From the NCBI RefSeq assembly GCF_001467525.1, contig NZ_LNXS01000029.1:314330-378329 (forward strand): a stretch of 64,000 nt of DNA, in the 5' to 3' direction. Origin of the DNA: Legionella anisa (GTDB taxonomy: Bacteria; Pseudomonadota; Gammaproteobacteria; Legionellales; Legionellaceae). Positions 43,001 to 52,304 of this stretch are shown here, one piece after another. A model generated the notes under the pieces. It was not told where the DNA came from. It made no database searches and worked only from the letters and a program-made list of their open reading frames with translations. A program made the position numbers and the translations under genes. Positions within the stretch are counted from its first letter, which is position 1. Each line of letters opens with the position of its first letter.

Positions 43001-45295
43001 TTAAGCCGTTACGGAACAAACACTTAATGCCGGAGGTTCATCCTGAGGTTTATTCTGTAATTGCTCTAATTTTTGATCGATACACTTTTTCATAGCATCT
43101 ACAGTACTCGTTTCTCCGTAAACACCTCTGAGTTTTTTTATTATCCAGATTTCCGATCGAAGCTCTTTAATAAACTTTAAATGTCCGGCGGGTTCTTTTC
43201 CTTTTAACTCATCTCTTAATCGCAAAAGTTCTTCTGCACTTAAATCTGCTTTTTCCAGCAATTCTACTGCATACACTTTATCTTGTTTTAAAGTTCGTGA
43301 AGGTTCTTTCCGCATGATAGAGAGATAGTGTTTATAGTCTTCCAATGAACGTACCTTCGGAATCAGGATTGATGCGGAATTGGTTTTTTGTGCTTGAGCA
43401 ATAACCAATGCATATTCATTTGCAGATAATCCATGCTTTGCCTTGTGATGATGCAAATCACAAATCACATCTGCATAATAAACTTTCATTTGTATGTAAT
43501 AAGGACCCAATGCTGACTTTGCAACTCCTGGACTTTTTAGTTTCTCAGTATATTTTTCAAAATTAGCGACTGCAAAATCCAATGCCGTATGTCCTTCAGC
43601 GTCTTTTTTATTCAGAATATCCTTAAAATATTTTGCTGTTTCATAACAACGATAACTTTGTGTTTGAATTGCAGCATGCAATGCCGGGGTATCTTTTTCG
43701 CATACTCTCTGAATTGATTTCAACATCTTGCTTGCTTCCAACTTATATCGATTTATTTCATTGGGAGAGCAGTTTATTGCGATGCAATGTTGCTGTAATT
43801 CAGCAAGAATTGTTTTGCTTGCTTCGTCAAAATTATGGTGCAAATATTCTCTAAATTCCGGTATTGCTAAAAGCGCTACACGTAATTCAGCGATTTTGGA
43901 GGAGCTTGCTCGTTGCACAATGGTCAAAGTACTTTCAGTTTCAGGATCAGTACCCACTTCATCTAGAGGTTGATGCAAACATTTGGAAATAAAACTTTGC
44001 GGCATCACTGCTTGCTTTAAAAAACGCATCCACTTTGCTTTCTGAAATTCAGGATCATCTTTTAAGGATTTATAGGCGGCCCGATCTTCTTCACTTTGAT
44101 ATGCTTTTGAACCTGTAGAAATAATAGCTCTTTTTGTCGGCCAATAATGATTTCCTGAGTCTTGCAGATCGGGAAACCCAAGCAAGTCGCGAGTAGTAAT
44201 ACGAAATTTATCACTGGAATAGCGAAGATTAGCAAAACGAGCATCACGTGCAGCCATAATTTTATCACTGAACATCAAATCATGATCTATTTTAAAAAAA
44301 TGAAAGCAGGGACGACCATTGTCACACGTAACGTAATAACCAATATTTCCCTTGTGTAAATCATCTTCTTCGAGTCCATAGGCTGAGGTAAACACATCTG
44401 CCAATGAGTCCATATCAATATCTACTGTACCAAGTCTTTTTTGCTCCAAAAGCCTTGCGAAGAAATTTTGCGGTAATTTTTCCAGAAAATTAATCCCTTC
44501 ACCTACGCCATAGGTTGCCATCTGTACTTCTTGTTTGATATTTTCTGCTTTTGTTTTAGGTTCCTGACATTTTCTTCTTAGCTTTTCTGCTTCAAAAATA
44601 ACCCGAAGATGCTCAGACATCGGCTCTAAGATGGATTTTAATCTTTTGGGAATTTTTTGAGCATCAAATTTGGTAATTCCTTGATCTAATTGATCATTAC
44701 AAAACATGACTGCCACATCAAGATCTTTGGGATCTATGTTTTTATATTCTCCCAGCTTTTTCCGTTCATCCCAATATTCTTTCAATCGTTTCTTATAAGC
44801 TTCTCCTAGCTCTTGTTGTTTTTCTTGTTGTACTCTTTTAAGAACGATTGCTTCCCATTTATTTTTAACAGCAATTTTTTCTTCAATTACCGTATGTCCC
44901 TTTATCCATTGCGCAAATTGTTCTTCACTCACTTCCCCCTTGGGTAATAAACCTTGTGGTGGCTGCATAAAAACGATGTTTTTATCTTTCTTCTGAAGAC
45001 GCAATAAAGCATGGCCTGCATTCTCAGTACATACACCGACGATTTTACCTTGAGAATCCGTTACTATGTCTTGTCTTAACGCACGATGTGGTGCAGCGTA
45101 CGCATTAGCAACTGCGGTAAAGCAAGCCTCCAGTTTAGACGCCTCTTGACCCTTAACACCTGGATGTTTATTCTTTTTGAAAATAACATGATGCGCATGA
45201 CCTGTTTGATCATAAGCAATCGTTTTTTTATGGACTTCATGAGCACTTTCTTTAACTCCTTGAAAGCTAAAACCAAAAATGCTAGATAATCTCAT
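43001..45295 (-). CDS. Ankyrin protein with kinase-like core, effector candidate
   Basis: 764 residues with no signal peptide. The first 100 residues contain strands around AHHVIFKKNKHPGVKG, possibly the ATP lobe. A charged helical stretch (150-260) follows, then DDLHKGNIGYY (catalytic-loop-like Asp312-His314-Asn317) and FHFFKIDHDLMF (Asp337, metal-like). That pair resembles lipid-kinase or APH-fold active sites. Residues 535-580 (DTPALHAAIQ and DAEGHTALDFAVANFEKY) look like an ankyrin repeat pair. Legionella AnkK/LegA5-type effectors combine these features, but the match is by pattern only. A TATAAT lies about 35 bases upstream. The gene is divergent from an HTH regulator across a 23-bp palindrome. 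Confidence 0.6.
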   Translation of the reverse strand: MRLSSIFGFSFQGVKESAHEVHKKTIAYDQTGHAHHVIFKKNKHPGVKGQEASKLEACFTAVANAYAAPHRALRQDIVTDSQGKIVGVCTENAGHALLRLQKKDKNIVFMQPPQGLLPKGEVSEEQFAQWIKGHTVIEEKIAVKNKWEAIVLKRVQQEKQQELGEAYKKRLKEYWDERKKLGEYKNIDPKDLDVAVMFCNDQLDQGITKFDAQKIPKRLKSILEPMSEHLRVIFEAEKLRRKCQEPKTKAENIKQEVQMATYGVGEGINFLEKLPQNFFARLLEQKRLGTVDIDMDSLADVFTSAYGLEEDDLHKGNIGYYVTCDNGRPCFHFFKIDHDLMFSDKIMAARDARFANLRYSSDKFRITTRDLLGFPDLQDSGNHYWPTKRAIISTGSKAYQSEEDRAAYKSLKDDPEFQKAKWMRFLKQAVMPQSFISKCLHQPLDEVGTDPETESTLTIVQRASSSKIAELRVALLAIPEFREYLHHNFDEASKTILAELQQHCIAINCSPNEINRYKLEASKMLKSIQRVCEKDTPALHAAIQTQSYRCYETAKYFKDILNKKDAEGHTALDFAVANFEKYTEKLKSPGVAKSALGPYYIQMKVYYADVICDLHHHKAKHGLSANEYALVIAQAQKTNSASILIPKVRSLEDYKHYLSIMRKEPSRTLKQDKVYAVELLEKADLSAEELLRLRDELKGKEPAGHLKFIKELRSEIWIIKKLRGVYGETSTVDAMKKCIDQKLEQLQNKPQDEPPALSVCSVTA

Positions 45296-45387
45296 GATTA
45301 ATATGATCTCATAATGGTCTTTATGATCTAATTATACACAGCAAAACTTATTCTTTGCTTAACTGCTTAAGCCGTTCCAGTGGTCAA

Positions 45388-45410
45388 CTAGTTACCATAA
45401 TGGTAACTAG
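45388..45410. promoter_or_regulatory. Perfect 23-bp palindrome, likely operator
   Basis: Half-site CTAGTTACCAT, one central A, then ATGGTAACTAG. The 11-base arms pair exactly. It lies between the divergent effector candidate and the HTH gene, about 50 bases upstream of the effector's TATAAT and about 145 bases before the HTH start. A dimeric HTH regulator is the obvious binder, but this is inferred from position. Confidence 0.6.
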
Positions 45411-45553
45411 ATAAATAACTAATTGATTTTAGGATAAAAAAACTTTGCTATTAAAAAAAAATGGGTTATAACTCTCTTACCTGAATCAAGGAATGACAGG
45501 TATCTAGATGGGGCAGCATGATGCTGAATATTATTTTTTCATGGAGTGAGAAA

Positions 45554-45823
45554 ATGAACAGTAAAGTATTTTCGCAGCGCTTCAATCGCGAGTTAGCTTC
45601 ACTGGGCTTTCCGGAAGAGTTAACTGAGAAAATCAAAGCAGTATCTAAAGTATTTGGTGTTTCACGTCATTTAGCAAATTCTTTAATTTTTGGCCACATA
45701 CTTCCAGTAAAGGAACAACTTAATAAAATTGCCGAAATTTTAGAAGTTTGTCCACAATGGTTAGCTGGGGCAACAGACCGAAAAAAAACTTATCCAGCCC
45801 GTGAAACAGCAGATAGTGTATAA
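45554..45823 (+). CDS. Small HTH regulator, phage-repressor-like
   Basis: 89 residues from the ATG at 45,554, chosen because GGAG precedes it by 7 bases. A helix-turn-helix is visible in LTEKIKAVSKVFGVSRHLANSLIFGH, followed by the repressor-family stretch KLNKIAEILEV-like (LNKIAEILEVCPQWLAGAT), typical of Cro/C1-like proteins that bind palindromes as dimers. There is no peptidase or sensing domain. It probably controls itself and the divergent effector through the palindrome. A DUF155 gene follows in the same direction 130 bases on. Confidence 0.75.
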   Translation: MNSKVFSQRFNRELASLGFPEELTEKIKAVSKVFGVSRHLANSLIFGHILPVKEQLNKIAEILEVCPQWLAGATDRKKTYPARETADSV

Positions 45824-45860
45824 TAGTTAAAGTTGAGATAATTATTATATATTGTAAAAT

Positions 45861-45898
45861 GCTGTATCTGACTCTAATTATCGATTATCAGATACAGC
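45861..45898 (+). repeat. Inverted repeat after the HTH gene
   Basis: GCTGTATCTGA and TCAGATACAGC are perfect 11-base arms with a 16-base loop, 37 bases after the HTH stop. No T run follows, so this is a weak terminator candidate or a second regulatory palindrome. Confidence 0.5.
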
Positions 45899-45954
45899 AG
45901 AACATGTATCTATTTTCATCGTAGAAAGCTTTTATTTCGCGGATTACTACCATC

Positions 45955-46761
45955 ATGGAATGCTTAAGTTTTTGTATTGCCAAATCAATTGATTTACCAC
46001 GCGTAGACAATTATTTTAAAAACGCTTCAACTGACTTTACTTCACTGAAAACTCGTGATGTTCTTAAGTTAAGCGCGAACCACAACAAAGATCATACCAT
46101 TTTCATTTTTAAAAATGGCACTGTGGTTTCCTGGGGAATTAAACGGTATCAAATTAATGATTACCTGAATACCATCAAACTCTTGATTGATAAACCCGTT
46201 ACCATTTTAGTGCATGATGAATTTCATTATCAACGTGGTGATAAAACAACTATAGAACCCCATGATTTTTTCGATGTAGACTGCTTGACTATAGAAGACG
46301 ACAGTGACGAACTCAAACTCAGTTTGTCTTATGGGTTTTCTCAATCAGTCAAGTTACAATATTTTGAAACCATTATTGATGGGCTGATTGATAAATACAA
46401 TCCAATGATCCAAAAACTATCGCATACAGGTGAGATGGAAATTAGCCGTACTCAAATTCAGCAGATTATTGGAGAAATCCTTGGAGCAAAAAGTGAAATG
46501 AACTTAATTAGTAATTTCCTTTATCATCCAAAATATTTTTGGCAACATCCAACCTTAGAAGAGCACTTTACTATGTTGGAACGTTACTTACATATCCAAA
46601 GACGCGTCAATGCGATTAATCATCGATTGGACACTCTTAATGAAATCTTTGATATGTTTAATGGGTACTTAGACAATCGGCACGGTCATAATTTAGAAAT
46701 TATTATCATCGTATTAATCATTTTGGAAATTGTAGTCGCTGTTTTAAACTTGCATTTTTAA
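45955..46761 (+). CDS. RMD1/YagE family (DUF155) protein
   Basis: Homologue of the RMD1/RMND1 family, known in eukaryotes from mitochondrial translation and in yeast from meiotic division. The 268 residues contain HTIFIFKNGTVVSWGI, DDSDELKLSLSYGFSQSVKLQYFE and the helical region LERYLHIQRRVNAINHRLDT, ending with one membrane segment (LEIIIIVLIILEIVVAVL). The C-terminal single span matches the family. The bacterial role is not known. Confidence 0.8.
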   Translation: MECLSFCIAKSIDLPRVDNYFKNASTDFTSLKTRDVLKLSANHNKDHTIFIFKNGTVVSWGIKRYQINDYLNTIKLLIDKPVTILVHDEFHYQRGDKTTIEPHDFFDVDCLTIEDDSDELKLSLSYGFSQSVKLQYFETIIDGLIDKYNPMIQKLSHTGEMEISRTQIQQIIGEILGAKSEMNLISNFLYHPKYFWQHPTLEEHFTMLERYLHIQRRVNAINHRLDTLNEIFDMFNGYLDNRHGHNLEIIIIVLIILEIVVAVLNLHF

Positions 46762-46841
46762 TAAATTTATTTTAATAAGAGCAAATTAACATAAAACAAG
46801 CTATTCTTTAAAAAAACGAATAATATTTATTAATACCAATT

Positions 46842-47726
46842 ATGCTTAGTAAAACTACTCAACTCAATGAAGACCAACTCAAAGAACTAGAAGAATTAAA
46901 AGCTGTCTGTAAAAAGAAAGATGGCAGCGTACCTAATTCGTATGCTCACTTGCTCGTCCAAAAAAGAAGTTTACCTACAGTCTTAAGGTATCACGATAAA
47001 CAACAATTAGTGGGATTTTTAAGTGTTTTTTTCTTTTATGAGGATGCAGTTGAAATTTCACTGATTGTTCATCCAGATTATCGCCGTAAAGGTATTGCCA
47101 AAAAAATGCTGCGCAATATTTTACCCCTGATACAAGAGCAAGGCTATTTTAAATTGATTTTTTCTAGTCCTTACCTTTTGAATAGTCAATGGCTACCTGA
47201 GCTTGGTTTTTCCTATATGCATAGTGAATATTATATGGAGCGACATGATTTAACTCCCTTACTGGATTACCAAAAAAATCTGACGTACCGTACAGCAACA
47301 GAAAAAGATATTCCAATGCTTTGCATTCTGGATGAGGCATGTTTCTTCAAAACGGAAACAGAATTAGTTCCACGCTTTGAGCACATACTCAGTGATAGAA
47401 CATATCAAATAATACTGGCATTTGAGGACAACCACCTTGTGGGAAAAGCACATATACGCTGGGAAAAAAATGGTGCAACACTTTCTGATATCGCCGTTTT
47501 GCCAAAGCGACAGGGGAAAGGTCTGGGAACAGCATTAATTTCATACTGTATTAACCATGCATTAAGTGAAGGCAAACCCCACCTCAATCTAGATGTAGAA
47601 ACACATAATCAAAAGGCACTTAACCTATATACCCGGCTTGGTTTTCTAACTCAAAACTCGTGTGATTACTGGGAAATTGATTTCTACGAATTGCAAAAAC
47701 GAGTTATCGCAAAAAAAAGACGTTAA
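46842..47726 (+). CDS. Tandem GNAT acetyltransferase
   Basis: 294 residues with two GNAT domains in one chain. The first has the acetyl-CoA loop VHPDYRRKGIAKKML (about 77-91) and the second VLPKRQGKGLGTALI (about 223-237), each of the R/Q-x-x-G-x-G/A type. LTYRTATEKDIPMLCILDE begins the second domain. Substrate unknown. It stands between the DUF155 gene and a family C element. Confidence 0.85.
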   Translation: MLSKTTQLNEDQLKELEELKAVCKKKDGSVPNSYAHLLVQKRSLPTVLRYHDKQQLVGFLSVFFFYEDAVEISLIVHPDYRRKGIAKKMLRNILPLIQEQGYFKLIFSSPYLLNSQWLPELGFSYMHSEYYMERHDLTPLLDYQKNLTYRTATEKDIPMLCILDEACFFKTETELVPRFEHILSDRTYQIILAFEDNHLVGKAHIRWEKNGATLSDIAVLPKRQGKGLGTALISYCINHALSEGKPHLNLDVETHNQKALNLYTRLGFLTQNSCDYWEIDFYELQKRVIAKKRR

Positions 47727-48106
47727 TTCACCCTGGACTTATCTGGAAGGGCTGTTGGCTAACGAATTATTCCGTGAATAAAAATTGGGACGTTCACATT
47801 TAAAAACTGGTTTATATCGGCCCCTTTAGGTAACTCTTTTTCTGTAAAATAGAACCTCTTCATATAGAACTTGACAGAATTTAAACCCCACCTTTAGTAT
47901 TGTCCTAAAAGCTGGAACAACTATAGCGTCATCCACTAAGTTCTAGACAAGGCGCAAGTAAAGTGAGGTGAAGGAGTGTACTCAAGTACATGACTGAGCC
48001 GAACGAGCTTGCAACGATGTATCGAACTTAGTGGGTGGCGCTATATTTACTGCAAAATTGTTTTTCAACTTACATAGAAAGTTTCATACTAAAAATAAAA
48101 AGGATC
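47727..48106. other. Gap before fabF
   Basis: About 380 bases. The right half holds the family C element (47,922-48,045). The left half has no ORF or hairpin that I can support. A fabF promoter should lie between the element and the AAAAGGA site at about 48,098. Confidence 0.45.
47922..48045. mobile_element. Family C inverted-repeat element (MITE-like), copy 1
   Basis: 124 bp. The termini TATAGCGTCATCCACTAAGT and the complement of ACTTAGTGGGTGGCGCTATA form terminal inverted repeats of about 20 bases. The interior includes GGAGTGTACTCAAGTACATG. The copy at 57.6 kb differs at only about four positions. It ends 62 bases before the fabF start codon and overlaps an upstream in-frame extension of fabF. 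TA at both ends may be target duplication. Confidence 0.82.
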
Positions 48107-49339
48107 ATGATGAAAAAAAGGGTTGTCATAACCGGCATGGAAATAACCTCTTCCATAGGAACAGGCTTAGGCAAATTCTGGGAGGCTGCAAAACAGGGAC
48201 AATGCGGAATAAAACGCATTCAAAGCTATGATCCTTCTTCATACCCCACACAAATAGCAGGTGAAATTACCGATTTTTCTCTGGAACATCTTCCCGAGTT
48301 TAATAAGAATAAACGCTATCCACGAGTTGCTCAATTCGCACTCTACTGCACACATCATGCAATAGAACAATCCCAAATCACTCCCCATGAACTCAGCAAA
48401 GCCGGGACTTTCATAGGTACTGGAATGGGAGGATACCCAGAATCAGAGGCAAGTTATAAATTCTTCTTCGCTGAAAATTGGAAAAAAATGCAGGCACTGA
48501 CGGTGATCAAAGGAATGTCCAATTCCATTGCAAATTTTATCGCCATAGCATTCGGCCTAAGCGGGCCTAATTCCACTATTTCTAATGCATGTGTTTCATC
48601 AGCTGATGCGATAGGGGCAGCTTACCAACAAATCGCTAACGGTAGAATTTCCACGGCGATCTGCGGAGGTACTGAAGCACCGCTTTGGGAATCAATGATG
48701 TCTGCGTGGTGTAAATTAAAGGTAATGTCCACTAATAATGCAAATCCAACAAAAGCCTGCCGCCCATTTGACCTAAATCGTGAGGGGATGGTCATGGCAG
48801 AAGGGGCTGGAGTTTTAATTCTTGAAGAACTAAATCAAGCGAAAGCACGAGGAGCTACTATTTTCGCAGAAATTATTGGTTTTGGCTCCAGCTGTGACGC
48901 ATTTCATATTACCGCACCCTCTTCAGAAGGACAGCAACGCGCGATTCAAGGAGCATTGGATGATGCAAAATTATCACCTCGAGATATTCAATATCTCAAA
49001 GCGCATGGAACTGGAACGCAATTAAATGATATGGTCGAAACACAAACAATTAAATCACTATTTGGTGAAAGAGCCTATGAGCTCCCAATTACGGCACAAA
49101 AATCAATGATTGGGCATGCAATAGGTGCATCTGGTGTAATGGAAGTCATTTCCACATCACTCAGTCTGCAACATGATTTGTTATTACCTACAATAAACTT
49201 AGAAACTCAAGATCCCGCCTGTGATTTGGATTATGTAGCGAACGAAGCCCGTAAAAAGACCATTGATATTGTATTGTCCAATCATTTCGCTTTTGGAGGC
49301 GCGAACGTTGCCTTGATCTTACGCAGATACATAAGATAA
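48107..49339 (+). CDS. Beta-ketoacyl-ACP synthase II (FabF-like)
   Basis: Condensing enzyme that extends acyl-ACP with malonyl-ACP. The ATG at 48,107 after AAAAGGA gives 410 residues; the longer reading from 48,035 crosses a family C element. It opens KRVVITGMEITSSIGTG. The catalytic triad is visible: Cys in SNACVSSADAIG, His in LKAHGTGTQLND, and Lys-x-x-x-x-His in KSMIGHAIGASG. It is alone rather than in a fab cluster, so it may be a second copy used for special acyl chains. Confidence 0.87.
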   Translation: MMKKRVVITGMEITSSIGTGLGKFWEAAKQGQCGIKRIQSYDPSSYPTQIAGEITDFSLEHLPEFNKNKRYPRVAQFALYCTHHAIEQSQITPHELSKAGTFIGTGMGGYPESEASYKFFFAENWKKMQALTVIKGMSNSIANFIAIAFGLSGPNSTISNACVSSADAIGAAYQQIANGRISTAICGGTEAPLWESMMSAWCKLKVMSTNNANPTKACRPFDLNREGMVMAEGAGVLILEELNQAKARGATIFAEIIGFGSSCDAFHITAPSSEGQQRAIQGALDDAKLSPRDIQYLKAHGTGTQLNDMVETQTIKSLFGERAYELPITAQKSMIGHAIGASGVMEVISTSLSLQHDLLLPTINLETQDPACDLDYVANEARKKTIDIVLSNHFAFGGANVALILRRYIR

Positions 49340-49475
49340 AAAATAATTGGTAGCCTGGCTGCTTGCGGCCAGGATCTAATGATTCGATAAATTACCCGAC
49401 TCAAATTAAGTACTATTCCCGGCTGCAAGCTGCGTAGAGTCATTCCTGCGTAGGTAAACCGGCACCCAGACTGTT

Positions 49476-50225
49476 TTAAAACATATAGCTCAAACTGAAC
49501 AATGCCCCAACAGTATATATATGAGGTCCCCCAGGACCTTGGCTCAATGTAAGGTTATCGTCCCCCAAATGATGTTTACCTAAATCTGCAAATTCAGCTC
49601 CTGCACCTACCTGCCAATTCGGGGTTAGCATTTTTTGCACCCCAAGTCCAAGAGTATACGAGAAAGCAACCGTACTAACCGTCTCAAACCAAAATGCTGG
49701 AAAAAGGACAGGATCAATTGTCGAAGGAACCCAGTTATGAGCATGATTCCAGCCAACACCAAAACTACCACTTAAATAAGGCTGGAGGGTTTGAAAACCA
49801 CAGGCAATAAGTTTTCCTTTCATCTCTGCGCGCACATGGCTCACGCTATAATGGTAGGTATATACATCAGGAATACCATTCACATTAATTGTGCCTGAAA
49901 AATTGACATCACTCGCTGCTGCAACCCCAAGTCCAAACTGGGCGATAAAACTGCTTGCACCAATAAAATGCTGTAACCCGAAAAATAATTCACCGGTACC
50001 TAACCAATCAGATTTCGAACCAGCAAGATAAAGGTTGAACTGAGGCGGCGGAAAAGGATAGAGATATTGATCACTCCCTGGATGAGACCACGCAGGTCCT
50101 CCGCTTACAGTAATAATTGATGACCAAACGAGGGGTAAAACAGGAGCAAACGGGTCATCGACAGCATATACTTTTACTGTAAACAGTCCGCAAAATCCTA
50201 AGGCTACGATTATTTTTTTCAACAT
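49476..50225 (-). CDS. Outer-membrane beta-barrel protein
   Basis: 249 residues with a signal peptide (MLKKIIVALGFCGLFTVKVYA). The mature part alternates polar and aromatic residues, with strands such as GELFFGLQHFIGASSFIAQFG and VRAEMKGKLIACGFQTLQ, and ends ALFSLSYMF. The terminal Phe is the Bam signal of barrels. Legionella genomes have a family of such outer-membrane proteins; this one belongs there by pattern. No known transport role. Confidence 0.75.
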   Translation of the reverse strand: MLKKIIVALGFCGLFTVKVYAVDDPFAPVLPLVWSSIITVSGGPAWSHPGSDQYLYPFPPPQFNLYLAGSKSDWLGTGELFFGLQHFIGASSFIAQFGLGVAAASDVNFSGTINVNGIPDVYTYHYSVSHVRAEMKGKLIACGFQTLQPYLSGSFGVGWNHAHNWVPSTIDPVLFPAFWFETVSTVAFSYTLGLGVQKMLTPNWQVGAGAEFADLGKHHLGDDNLTLSQGPGGPHIYTVGALFSLSYMF

Positions 50226-50442
50226 ACCTATCCCTTTGATTTTTAATCATGAAATCCAAAACACTTAGGCTAATTTTATACCGTATTTGGACTTACTTTT
50301 CTATACTTCATTTGCCGTTGCATTTATCATCTATATACTTTAATTTTCGTCTTGACGCATGACTCATTCATGATGATTGAAAAATATACTTACCAAGCAA
50401 AGAAGTCCTTTTTTGTTATTAATTATATTTAGGGAATGCACA

Positions 50443-51114
50443 ATGAAAACGAAGCTGGGGCTTTTTGGCAAAAACATTGAGCTGAAAGAAATAGGCATAC
50501 AAAAAGGAACTATGATTCCATCGTTCAAGGTGATTTTTGTCGGAGACGTTTGCGGCAAAACCTCCCTATTAAAAACGCTTACTTCGGGAAAATACCCCGT
50601 TAATATTAAAGCGACAACAGGTGTGGATTTTTATCATAAATTGATTGAAACCAATGAAAGTAAAATAAATCTTCACATATGGGATATCCCCGGAGGAGCA
50701 CGTTATGGAACTTTATGCGGGTTTTATTTTAAACAGACAGACATTGCAATTATAGGTTTTGATTTAACCAGAAAAGTAACGTTTACAGGTGCCATGAAAT
50801 GGCTGGAAAAAATTAATCATTATTTAGATAGGGACAGCTTAGGGAAAATTATTTTAGTTGGACTAAGAAGTGATGCAGAACCTGATAATGAATTAGATAT
50901 TGAAGCACTGAATCGCTTTATTAAGGATAATAATTTATTTTACATGACCGCAAGTGCAAAAGCAGGTGAAAATATGGAAGAGTTATTCCTGCAAGCAATT
51001 ACACTAAAAATGGAAGCATCACGTCTTAAAGAAGAAACATTAGCGACAGAAGAAACATTAACAACGGATCAAGTTGACGTTTATCAATCTGAAAAGGGAT
51101 GCACCGTTTCATAG
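50443..51114 (+). CDS. Rab-like small GTPase with a CaaX-like tail, effector candidate
   Basis: 223 residues from the ATG at 50,443, preceded by GGGA. Residues 28-185 are a Rab-like G domain. The P-loop GDVCGKT (34-40) is one residue shorter than the Ras consensus, switch I Thr59 is in ATTGVDF, G3 is WDIPG (81-84), G4 is the altered LRSD (141-144) and G5 is TASAKAGENMEELF. The residue after DxxG is Gly, not Gln. The last four residues, Cys220-Thr-Val-Ser, form a CaaX box of the kind host farnesyltransferase uses. No signal peptide. Translocation and lipidation are inferred. Confidence 0.8.
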   Translation: MKTKLGLFGKNIELKEIGIQKGTMIPSFKVIFVGDVCGKTSLLKTLTSGKYPVNIKATTGVDFYHKLIETNESKINLHIWDIPGGARYGTLCGFYFKQTDIAIIGFDLTRKVTFTGAMKWLEKINHYLDRDSLGKIILVGLRSDAEPDNELDIEALNRFIKDNNLFYMTASAKAGENMEELFLQAITLKMEASRLKEETLATEETLTTDQVDVYQSEKGCTVS

Positions 51115-51252
51115 AATACCCTCATACCCGCCAGAGATACTTTTGCTCATCTTTTATAAAGCCCTCCAGACAAAAAAATGAAGCCATTTAAAGCATAGCA
51201 TTGGAGGTTTCTTGGGTATATAATCAGCTATTTTATAAAAAAAGGCCAATAA

Positions 51253-52302
51253 ATGAGTTATTCACTAGGTGATATAGCAAATAAGGTACAAGGGGTAGTC
51301 ATAGGGGATGACTCAATAAAAATTTCTTTCTTATCACCCATTGATGAGATTATGCCGGGAAGCCTAGTGTTTGCTGACAGTAATGAAAATGTAAAATTAG
51401 CAGAAGCATCGCAAGCAGCTGCCATATTAGTCAATGAACAAACTTCTGTTGCAAAAAAACCATTCATACAAGTAAAACATCCATTCAAGGCCTTTATTAC
51501 CCTGATGCATTTTTTCAATCCCCCGCAAAAAACCATTCCTGATATTCATCCTAGCGCAGTCATTGGCGAAGGAGTGACATTGGGGAAGGACGTATTTATA
51601 GGACCTTATGTGGTGATTGAAGCAGGCAGTAGCATTGGCGACAACTGTATTCTAAAAAGTCATATTCATATTGGTCGTGAAGTGACTCTGGGGGATAATA
51701 CGACCATCCATTCCCATGTTACTGTGTACGATAAGTGTCACATTGGTTCCCGAGTCATAATCCATGCCTCTACGGTTATAGGCTCCGATGGCTTTGGCTA
51801 TACTTTTGTTGATGGCAAACATCTCAAAGTTCCTCATATTGGGCGAGTCATTGTAGGGGATGATGTAGAAATAGGCGCCAATACCGCTATAGATCGCGCC
51901 ACGATGGGTGCAACTGTTGTGGGCGAAGGGACTAAAATTGATAATCTCGTCCAAGTAGCACATTCTGTAAAATTAGGGAAACATAATATTCTATGTGGTT
52001 TTACCGGTATCGCAGGAAGCACCACATCAGGCAACCATGTTATTTTTGCTGCCAATGTTGGAGTCAGTGATCATGTTCGCATTGATGATGGCGTGGTATT
52101 AGGTGCTCGCACAGGAGTACCGCCGAACAAACATCTGAAAGAAGGGAACATTTATTTAGGAAATCCAGCGCGTCCTAAAGATCTTGCGATTCAGCATGAG
52201 CTCGCCGTCAATCGAATTCCTTTAATACGCAAAAATATTAAGGCTCTTTCCGAACAAGTCGAATTACTGAAGAAGCAACTTGCCAATGAAGAGGCAAAAT
52301 AA
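51253..52302 (+). CDS. lpxD: UDP-3-O-acylglucosamine N-acyltransferase LpxD
   Basis: Adds the second acyl chain in lipid A synthesis. The N-terminal [10 protein letters not shown] and uridine-site region precede a left-handed beta-helix of hexapeptide repeats (about 100-300: [30 protein letters not shown]). The catalytic His is in [11 protein letters not shown] terminal helix closes it. Length 349. Legionella has two lpxD copies; this one lies outside the usual bam-lpx cluster and could be either. A TATAAT is at 51,219. polA starts 2 bases after its stop. Confidence 0.92.
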   Translation: MSYSLGDIANKVQGVVIGDDSIKISFLSPIDEIMPGSLVFADSNENVKLAEASQAAAILVNEQTSVAKKPFIQVKHPFKAFITLMHFFNPPQKTIPDIHPSAVIGEGVTLGKDVFIGPYVVIEAGSSIGDNCILKSHIHIGREVTLGDNTTIHSHVTVYDKCHIGSRVIIHASTVIGSDGFGYTFVDGKHLKVPHIGRVIVGDDVEIGANTAIDRATMGATVVGEGTKIDNLVQVAHSVKLGKHNILCGFTGIAGSTTSGNHVIFAANVGVSDHVRIDDGVVLGARTGVPPNKHLKEGNIYLGNPARPKDLAIQHELAVNRIPLIRKNIKALSEQVELLKKQLANEEAK

Positions 52303-52304
52303 CT

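Noticed and set aside
49354..49373. Terminator after fabF
   Set aside because: CCTGGC and GCCAGG can pair, but no T run follows and the surrounding bases resemble a decayed repeat.
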